In this document: positions 1-3,790 of the stretch, in pieces
Layout of the letters: every line of letters starts with the position of its first letter
Numbering within the stretch: position 1 is the first letter of the stretch
From: JAHECQ01 sp047638695
GTDB taxonomy: Bacteria > Actinomycetota > Acidimicrobiia > Acidimicrobiales > SZUA-35
DNA length: 8,841 nucleotides
NCBI GenBank assembly: GCA_047638695.1
Contig: JBLINY010000160.1
Coordinates: forward strand, 1 to 8,841
Direction: 5' to 3'
Made by a program: the position numbers and the translations under genes
Notes under the pieces: model-generated
What the model was told of the DNA's origin: nothing
Databases searched by the model: none
What the model saw: only the letters and a program-made list of their open reading frames with translations

Positions 1-71
1 CAGGATCCAGAGCGCGTGTCATGATGACCAGAGACCTCCACTGCGTCGTCGTTGTTGGATGCACCCGACAT
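1..71 (-). CDS. possible N-terminal end of a gene leaving the left edge
   Basis: Reading leftwards from an ATG at 71-69, the frame stays open to the window edge and begins MSGASNNDDAVEVSGHHD. The composition (Asp, Ser, small residues) would suit the start of a cytoplasmic protein or the cytoplasmic tail of a membrane protein, but only 23 codons are visible. No good Shine-Dalgarno sequence precedes the ATG. A 5-bp inverted repeat (CCCGA 64-68 / TCGGG 77-81) surrounds it. No family can be named, and the frame could be chance. Confidence 0.2.
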   Translation of the reverse strand, partial: MSGASNNDDAVEVSGHHDTRSGS

Positions 72-164
72 CAAAATCGGGACAACCCGACGACCGGTGG
101 ATGGTCACCTACCCGCGCGGCCCCTTAATGCAACAGTGCCCCTCAACCAAACCGAGCGAGCCGG

Positions 165-184
165 CGCGAAGCTCTTCGCGTTTT
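165..184 (+). terminator. small hairpin followed by TTTT, terminator-like
   Basis: CGCGAA (165-170) pairs with TTCGCG (175-180) across a GCTC loop, and TTTT follows directly at 181-184. This is the layout of a weak intrinsic terminator for transcription moving rightwards. It could stop readthrough into the antisense side of the SnoaL-like gene. The stem is only 6 bp, so chance cannot be excluded. The rest of 72-230 holds no gene I can support. Confidence 0.3.
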
Positions 185-230
185 AGAGCAAGCTAGGGAT
201 CGCTCCCGAGATTTCGGCCTCGCACACGCG

Positions 231-677
231 CTAGGGGCGACGGTCGATCGGATGCATCGTGGCTCGATGGAAGTCAACAGTGCCGGCTCCCTTGAGCACC
301 ATTTCGTAGAATGACCATCCTTGTTGGGTGCGACGAAGCTTCGTGTGGTATTGCCCCCACAGGTAGCCATCGGGTGAACCATCCACGTAGCGGTGCCATG
401 CATAGACATACGCAATCAGGGTTGCTTCATCGCCATCGATCGTCACCATCGGATTCGTGATGTGATGGCTCGTTGCCGCAAACGTCTCAGCCAGCCCGAT
501 CCCTATTACCCCGGCCAGCGCGGCACGTCCCTCGATGTTGTCCGTTTCGGGGCCGTAGTCGACAACCGCATCTTCGCTAAAGATTGCGGCGGCTGCATCT
601 GGCTCGTTTCGATCAAAGTGATACGCATACCGATACAACGCATCGATGATCTGAGCACGGTCTTCCTGCGTTGACAT
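231..677 (-). CDS. SnoaL-like / NTF2-fold protein (nuclear transport factor 2 family)
   Basis: This is a 148-residue cytoplasmic protein of the size and pattern of SnoaL-like NTF2-fold proteins, a cone-shaped fold used by scytalone dehydratases, polyketide cyclases, steroid isomerases and many uncharacterised binding proteins. An N-terminal helix pair (about residues 5-32, with LYRYAYHFDR) leads to AIFSEDAVVDYG (31-42), then SHHITNP (70-76), VTIDGDEATLIAYVYAWHRY (78-97) and a final sheet GWSFYEMVLKG (120-130). Asp22, Asp40 and His71/His72 are at positions where members of this fold often carry catalytic residues. The reaction cannot be deduced. The start is supported by GGAG at 688-685, 7 nt before the ATG. 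It is transcribed in the same direction as the upstream TA module but 290 nt away, so it probably has its own promoter. A TetR-like palindrome lies about 95 bp upstream. Confidence 0.8.
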   Translation of the reverse strand: MSTQEDRAQIIDALYRYAYHFDRNEPDAAAAIFSEDAVVDYGPETDNIEGRAALAGVIGIGLAETFAATSHHITNPMVTIDGDEATLIAYVYAWHRYVDGSPDGYLWGQYHTKLRRTQQGWSFYEMVLKGAGTVDFHRATMHPIDRRP

Positions 678-770
678 GCGATTTCTCCAACAGTCCCGGC
701 TTCATCGGCCCCTGAGCGTTGTCGCAAAGCATGGTTGGCCAGCCTCCGAGCTTTCGATCGTACCGCCGGC

Positions 771-786
771 CTGACCGACCGGTCAG
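771..786. promoter_or_regulatory. TetR-type operator candidate upstream of the SnoaL-like gene
   Basis: CTGACC (771-776) and GGTCAG (781-786) form an inverted repeat around GACC, and a perfect 8-bp palindrome GACCGGTC lies at 777-784. Palindromes built on GACC/GGTC are common targets of TetR-family repressors in actinobacteria. It sits about 95 bp upstream of the SnoaL-like start. No regulator gene is present nearby. The rest of 678-967 shows no gene. Confidence 0.25.
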
Positions 787-967
787 CGATCCTGACGCCC
801 CCGGTGGGGAGGGAGAAACTTGGGCAGGTCCGGGTGTGGGGGCCGAATATTGCGTCGCGCGTGGTCAGGCTGCGTTTCCGGGGTTCGTTGATGTTGCCAG
901 CGGCTCACGATCTTCAGTCGCGGAGCGATCCCTCAACGTAACGCTGCCGTCTGGTTGGATTTTGTTA

Positions 968-1279
968 CTAGCAGTCGGCGATTGCTGCGAGTGCTTCGCA
1001 GATTTGGTGGCGTCCGTTGAGACTGAGTTGGCCTAATCGGATTGTGAGCACCGATTTGGGTACGGCGGCGAGGTTGTCGAAGGTGGCGACGCTGTCGTGG
1101 TCGATGCCTTCGTCGGTGCCTACGGGGATGCAGGTGGGAATGTCGCGGATCGTGGTTGTGACTGGGGCGACGATGATGTTGTTGACGACCTGGATGACTT
1201 CATCGCGGGAGACGATTAGGACGGGTCGTCGTTTCTGGTTCGGGGTTTCCATCAACCAGAGTTCGGCTTGGGCTACCAC
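968..1279 (-). CDS. MazF/PemK-family endoribonuclease toxin (module 1)
   Basis: This is a 103-residue toxin of the MazF/PemK (CcdB/PemK fold) family, which cut mRNA or tRNA at short sequence motifs to stall growth. Visible signatures are the first strand AELWLMETP, the substrate-binding and catalytic arginine block KRRPVLIVSRDE (16-27), and VAPVTTTIRDIPT (37-49), whose Thr corresponds to the catalytic Thr of Bacillus MazF. ATFDNL (65-70) and a C-terminal helix ending ADC follow. The length is typical of the family. Translation starts at GTG 1279-1277, inside the last codons of the antitoxin (7-nt overlap), so the two should be translationally coupled. A later ATG at residue 10 would delete the first strand and is not credible. 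It is clearly paralogous to the toxin of module 2. Confidence 0.9.
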   Translation of the reverse strand: MVAQAELWLMETPNQKRRPVLIVSRDEVIQVVNNIIVAPVTTTIRDIPTCIPVGTDEGIDHDSVATFDNLAAVPKSVLTIRLGQLSLNGRHQICEALAAIADC

Positions 1280-1524
1280 GGTTCGGCTTCGGTCATCGCT
1301 ACGGCGCTGGCCATGGCGAGTTCATCGTCTTCTGGGGCTTGGGGGGTGGCTCGGTATGAGTCTGCGATGGTGGCTCCGACTCGTGAGCGGCGGGTCGATT
1401 CGGCGAGGTCATGTATTCCTTGTCGAATCACGGCGGACCGGCTTTCTCCGACTCCTTCGTTGACGAGTTCGTCGATGAGGGCGAGTTCTTCGTCTGTGAA
1501 TCGCGTGGGCACGGGCGTTGTCAT
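1273..1524 (-). CDS. ribbon-helix-helix antitoxin (module 1)
   Basis: This is an 83-residue antitoxin paired with the MazF-like toxin. Residues 1-45 fit a ribbon-helix-helix DNA-binding domain: a short strand (PVPTRF), helix 1 ELALIDELVNEGV, then SRSAVIRQGIHDLA. The C-terminal half is acidic and probably unstructured (TPQAPEDDE), ending in EPW, the part that normally wraps the toxin. The start chosen is ATG 1524-1522. The frame is open much further upstream (to 1920), but that extension is Pro/Gln/Arg-rich, runs through module 2's coding strand and lacks domain character. TATACT at 1537-1532 lies 7 nt before the ATG and there is no Shine-Dalgarno, which points to a leaderless message. RHH antitoxins normally repress their own promoter. 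Confidence 0.88.
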   Translation of the reverse strand: MTTPVPTRFTDEELALIDELVNEGVGESRSAVIRQGIHDLAESTRRSRVGATIADSYRATPQAPEDDELAMASAVAMTEAEPW

Positions 1525-1766
1525 ACGCTCTAGTATACACATTGTAGATTTTGGGTGTCGCGGGCTGTGTGTGGATGAGAACGCGCCGGGTGTCTGGGGG
1601 ATCCTATGAGGGCCGATATGTGTCTCTTGCCTGGTCAGGTTTGATTCCAGTGCTCGTTCACGAGCCCATCGCCGACCTCCAACTCGATCCCTCAACGCGA
1701 GTGTCGAAAGCAATGCATGGTCTCGTTTGTAATGCAATATGTAGTGCGGTTTGTTATGTTGCTGGT
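1525..1766. promoter_or_regulatory. shared divergent promoter region of TA modules 1 and 2
   Basis: This 242-bp gap separates two divergent antitoxin genes and contains no gene. At its left end TATACT (1537-1532, minus strand) faces module 1; at its right end TATGTT (1755-1760, plus strand) faces module 2. Each box is 6-7 nt from an ATG. A near-direct repeat, GTTTGTAATGC (1725-1735) and GTTTGTTATGT (1750-1760), overlaps the module 2 -10 box and could hold RHH antitoxin operators. No convincing -35 hexamers were found. The boxes are visible in the sequence; the operator role is inferred. Confidence 0.5.
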
Positions 1767-2015
1767 ATGGCTCAACTGGTGACCCGGGTTGATGATCGGC
1801 TTGCGGCGGCCGTTGATGAGCTCGTCGAGGCCGGTGTTGTTGCGAGCCGTTCCGAGGCGGTTCGCCTTGGTCTTGAACGGCTTGTCGACCGCTGTCGTCG
1901 CGATGAGATTGGTTCGACAATCGCTCGCGGCTACCGCGATCGTCCGCAAGACGAAGCGGAGGTCGCTTGGGCGGACGAATCTTCGATGCGGATGATTGCG
2001 GAGGAACCCTGGTGA
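1767..2015 (+). CDS. ribbon-helix-helix antitoxin (module 2)
   Basis: This 82-residue antitoxin is the divergent twin of the module 1 antitoxin. Both share the blocks DELV-x2-GV-x2-SRS, RR-x2-(I/V)G-x-TIA-x2-YR-x2-PQ and a terminal EPW. Residues 3-42 form the predicted ribbon-helix-helix (strand QLVTRV, helix DRLAAAVDELVEAGV, helix SRSEAVRLGLERLV). Residues 50-82 are the acidic toxin-binding tail. The start is ATG 1767-1769. The frame is open further upstream, but that stretch covers the promoter region and resembles no protein. TATGTT at 1755-1760 is 6 nt before the ATG, suggesting leaderless translation. The stop overlaps the toxin GTG by 4 nt (GTGA). Confidence 0.88.
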   Translation: MAQLVTRVDDRLAAAVDELVEAGVVASRSEAVRLGLERLVDRCRRDEIGSTIARGYRDRPQDEAEVAWADESSMRMIAEEPW

Positions 2016-2329
2016 GTGTGGCGCCAAATCAGGGCGAGGTCTGGTGGGCGGAGGCTGAAGACAAGCGACGACCGGTACTGATCGTGACACGAAGCGATGC
2101 GGTGCCAGTCCTGAATTGGATTGTCGTGGCTCCGGTGACTCGCACGATTCGCGAGATCCCAACAGAGGTCCGCCTCGGTGAGAGTCACGGGCTTCCAGAC
2201 GAGTGTGTGGCGACGTTTGACAATCTTCAGCCGATACGGCGCTCGTTTCTCACGCTGCGAGCGGGTGAACTCCAGATCGAGGAACTTGATGAGATCTGCC
2301 GAGCGCTTCGTGCCCTCGCGGATTGCTAG
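2012..2329 (+). CDS. MazF/PemK-family endoribonuclease toxin (module 2)
   Basis: This is a 105-residue MazF-like ribonuclease toxin. Visible features are QGEVWWAE (7-14, first strand), KRRPVLIVTRSD (18-29) with the conserved Arg, VVAPVTRTIREIPTE (38-52) with the catalytic-type Thr43, CVATFDNL (65-72), and a C-terminal helix ending in ALADC, as in module 1. I chose GTG 2012-2014 because it overlaps the antitoxin TGA in a GTGA junction, the classical coupling layout. The longer frame from an ATG at 1967 would overlap most of the antitoxin tail and adds residues foreign to the family. It probably forms a dimer neutralised by the upstream antitoxin. Whether the two paralogous modules cross-neutralise cannot be told from sequence. 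Confidence 0.9.
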   Translation: MSVAPNQGEVWWAEAEDKRRPVLIVTRSDAVPVLNWIVVAPVTRTIREIPTEVRLGESHGLPDECVATFDNLQPIRRSFLTLRAGELQIEELDEICRALRALADC

Positions 2330-2344
2330 CGAGCGAGCGTCAGG

Positions 2345-2379
2345 CTGTTAAGAGACTCAACCGCTAACAGTTTGCTAAC
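2345..2379. repeat. short inverted and direct repeats at the 3' end of the integrase remnant
   Basis: CTGTTA (2345-2350) and TAACAG (2365-2370) form an inverted repeat, and GCTAAC occurs twice (2363-2368 and 2374-2379), 11 bp apart or about one helical turn. The second GCTAAC contains the stop of the decayed integrase frame. This may be a weak terminator for module 2, or a leftover of the integrase's attachment or arm-binding region. The arms are short, so confidence is low. Confidence 0.25.
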
Positions 2380-2830
2380 GGCACGGTCTGAACAGACTAG
2401 AGCTGGCGTCTGTTGCCCAAGAACGAGTGGTTTGGGGCGGCTCGGAATATGGCTCATCGTCCCTGCCGTTATGCGGCAGTAGGAGGGCGGCGACTCGTTC
2501 TGCGGCGCATTGGTGCTCTGACGTGGGTGCAGATGTCGGCGGTGATTCGTTCGCTGGCGTGGTCGAGGCGGTCTTGGACGACTTTGAGGGTGACGCCGGC
2601 TTCGGGGGCTGCGGTGGCCCAGCCGTGGCGAAGGGCGTGTAGCGACACGTTGGGTAGGGGAGCGTCGAGGTGGTCCCGGTTGTGGCTGCGCTTGGCTGCG
2701 CTTGGCCGCACTTGAACTTGCTTGAACTCGCGGCAGAAGCGTTTGGGTGCCGGAGACTCGGTTGTACCTTGTGAGCAGCGGAAACGGGGCTTCTCTGTGG
2801 TTGGCTCGAGGGCCTTCCGCTCGGCTCGTT
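2375..2830 (-). pseudogene. decayed tyrosine recombinase (phage/ICE-type integrase), C-terminal part
   Basis: The minus strand carries the C-terminal catalytic part of a tyrosine recombinase. SPAPKRFCREFKQVQ (about 2770-2712) resembles the segment before the active site. SLHALRHGWATAA follows, with the His-x-x-Arg box HALRH at 2639-2625, then EAGVTLKVVQDRLDHASERITADI, which matches the usual LGHAS...ITADIYSHV region. Three defects are visible. The nucleophilic Tyr of the DIYTHV-type motif is Cys (TGC at 2531-2529). The expected end, CAAERVAALLL, is in a different frame, so a frameshift lies between about 2496 and 2520. The N-terminal and arm-binding parts are missing, with an in-frame stop near 2840. 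The frame resumes to a stop at 2377-2375. It is non-functional, and is evidence that this TA-rich stretch was once near an integrated element. Confidence 0.75.
2684..2731. repeat. 10-bp tandem microrepeat inside the integrase remnant
   Basis: GGCTGCGCTT occurs at 2684-2693 and 2694-2703, with a diverged copy GGCCGCACTT at 2704-2713, followed by a second 10-bp pair TTGAACTTGC / TTGAACTCGC (2712-2731). A period of 10 shifts reading frame with each added copy, so slippage here may have contributed to the decay of the integrase, just upstream of its active-site region. Confidence 0.6.
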
Positions 2831-2872
2831 TCTTTGATCGGCTCTCTCAAATGGGAACCTATCGCTTGGGAG

Positions 2873-2894
2873 GTAGCTGTGGTAGGCTACTGAT
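2873..2894 (+). promoter_or_regulatory. -10 box and operator candidate of TA module 3
   Basis: TAGGCT (2883-2888) fits the TANNNT -10 consensus and lies 6 nt before the antitoxin ATG at 2895. It overlaps an inverted repeat, GTAGC (2873-2877) / GCTAC (2886-2890), which would place a bound repressor directly over the -10. GGGAGG at 2868-2873 is too far from the ATG to act as a Shine-Dalgarno. Autorepression by the RHH antitoxin is inferred. Confidence 0.4.
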
Positions 2895-3149
2895 ATGGCG
2901 CCTTCGAAGACGACCACGACGTTGCGGGTTCCCAGCGAGCTGCGGGATGAGATCGCCCGGATCGCCGAGCAGCGGGGAACGACGATGCTCGAGGTCGTGA
3001 CCGACGCCGTGCATCGGCTTGGTCGTGACGAGTGGTGGTCGTCGGTTCGAGATGCGCTCGACGGGCTGAGTTCGTCAGAGGTTGCCGGCTATCAGTCCGA
3101 GAGTCAGCAGCTGGACGCGGCGTCGGCGGATGGTCTGGATGAACGCTGA
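2895..3149 (+). CDS. ribbon-helix-helix MazE-like antitoxin (module 3)
   Basis: This is an 84-residue antitoxin of a different subtype from modules 1 and 2. The N-terminus KTTTTLRVPSELRDEIARIAEQRGTTMLEVVTDAVHRL (5-42) is a textbook ribbon-helix-helix: strand TTTLRV, helix SELRDEIARIAEQRG, turn, helix MLEVVTDAVHRL. The tail (43-84) contains WWSSVRDALDGL and an acidic end with DGL, as in MazE-type antitoxins that bind PemK/MazF toxins. The ATG at 2895 follows a -10-like TAGGCT by 6 nt and has no Shine-Dalgarno. The stop at 3149 lies inside the toxin gene (11-nt overlap). It shares no EPW tail with the other two antitoxins, so cross-binding to their toxins is unlikely. Confidence 0.88.
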   Translation: MAPSKTTTTLRVPSELRDEIARIAEQRGTTMLEVVTDAVHRLGRDEWWSSVRDALDGLSSSEVAGYQSESQQLDAASADGLDER

Positions 3150-3495
3150 TCGGCGGTTCGTTCGAGGTGACGTCTGGTCGGTCGATTTCGGGGCCGATCC
3201 TGAGGATCCAGAGCAGGCGTTCCGGCGTCCGGCGCTGATTGTCTCTGAAGACAGGTTGCATCATCCGAATCTGAGGATGGTGATTGTGGTGCCTGGGACG
3301 TCCACGATCCGGCCGGTGCCGTTGCATGTTGTTGTAGAACCCGATGACGACACTGGTCTGGCCGTGCCGACGGCGTTCCAAGCCGAGCAGGTCCGAGCGG
3401 TGTCGATTGCTCGTCTGGTGGAGCGATTGGGTCGCCTCGACTCCGTGAGCAGACATGCGATTGACGAGATCCTGCGAAACGCTCTCGGTCTATAG
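3139..3495 (+). CDS. MazF/PemK-family endoribonuclease toxin (module 3)
   Basis: This is a 118-residue toxin of the MazF/PemK family, predicted to cleave RNA. It shows VRGDVWSVDFG (8-18), the Arg block FRRPALIVSED (28-38), a longer loop than modules 1-2, VIVVPGTSTIRPVPLHV (48-64) with Thr54 at the catalytic-type position, then FQAEQVRAVSIARLVERLG (80-98) and a C-terminal helix IDEILRNALGL. The start is ATG 3139-3141, within the antitoxin's last codons. The frame is open upstream to 3082, but that part only overlaps the antitoxin. The insertion PDPEQAF between strands 1 and 2 and the absence of ATFDNL place it in a different branch from modules 1 and 2. Confidence 0.9.
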   Translation: MNADRRFVRGDVWSVDFGADPEDPEQAFRRPALIVSEDRLHHPNLRMVIVVPGTSTIRPVPLHVVVEPDDDTGLAVPTAFQAEQVRAVSIARLVERLGRLDSVSRHAIDEILRNALGL

Positions 3496-3675
3496 CCAAT
3501 GACTCTGCGGGGGCCGGTGGGGCCGAAGACTCCGTCGTGATGCGCTGACCTGGCGAGACGGGGAGTTCAGGCTGCAGTGAGTTGCACCCATGCGGATCGT
3601 CTCCGCTGTGGGTTAACCGCCGGCCGAAGGCGACGGCTGTAGGCCGATGACGTGCTGTTGTTTGTTATGGGCCGG

Positions 3676-3762
3676 AGAGAGGCCTCCGACGTCTCGGTAG
3701 GAGAGTCCGTATCGGAGATACCAGCGGACAGCGAGAATGATCGCCACACCCTGGCCGGGCGA
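3676..3762 (-). pseudogene. fragment of an IS6-family transposase N-terminus
   Basis: On the minus strand, the segment SPGQGVAIILAVRWYLRYGL followed by SYRDVGGLS reproduces the hallmark N-terminal helix-turn-helix region of IS6-family transposases (consensus like VRWYLRYGLSYRDVEELLAERG). Only about 29 residues are recognisable. A stop (TGA, 3765-3763) lies just upstream, and the DDE catalytic core is absent; downstream frames show no continuation. It ends 29 bp from the M48 peptidase stop codon. It is a relic, not an active element. The rest of 3496-3790 contains nothing else I can identify. Confidence 0.7.
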
Positions 3763-3790
3763 TCAGCCGATCCCTAACCGTGTTGGTCGG

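Noticed and set aside
143..415. 90-residue minus-strand frame overlapping the SnoaL-like gene
   Set aside because: Out-of-frame shadow rich in Arg/Ser/Thr; the SnoaL-like frame has a ribosome-binding site and a recognisable fold pattern.
1273..1920. Long 215-residue reading of the module 1 antitoxin
   Set aside because: The extra N-terminus is low-complexity Pro/Gln/Arg/His, runs through the shared promoter and antisense to module 2, and would bury the -10 box; the 83-residue form is family-sized.
1551..2015. Long 154-residue reading of the module 2 antitoxin
   Set aside because: The upstream part translates the divergent promoter region and has no domain character; ATG 1767 fits the RHH start and the -10 spacing.
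2469..2711. An intact small integrase or excisionase gene
   Set aside because: The frame is only the C-terminal core of a tyrosine recombinase with the catalytic Tyr replaced and the end out of frame, so it is a pseudogene.
2..3214. 12-bp match AGGATCCAGAGC at 2-13 and 3203-3214
   Set aside because: The second copy is inside the module 3 toxin coding region, and a 12-mer match is expected by chance in a window this size.
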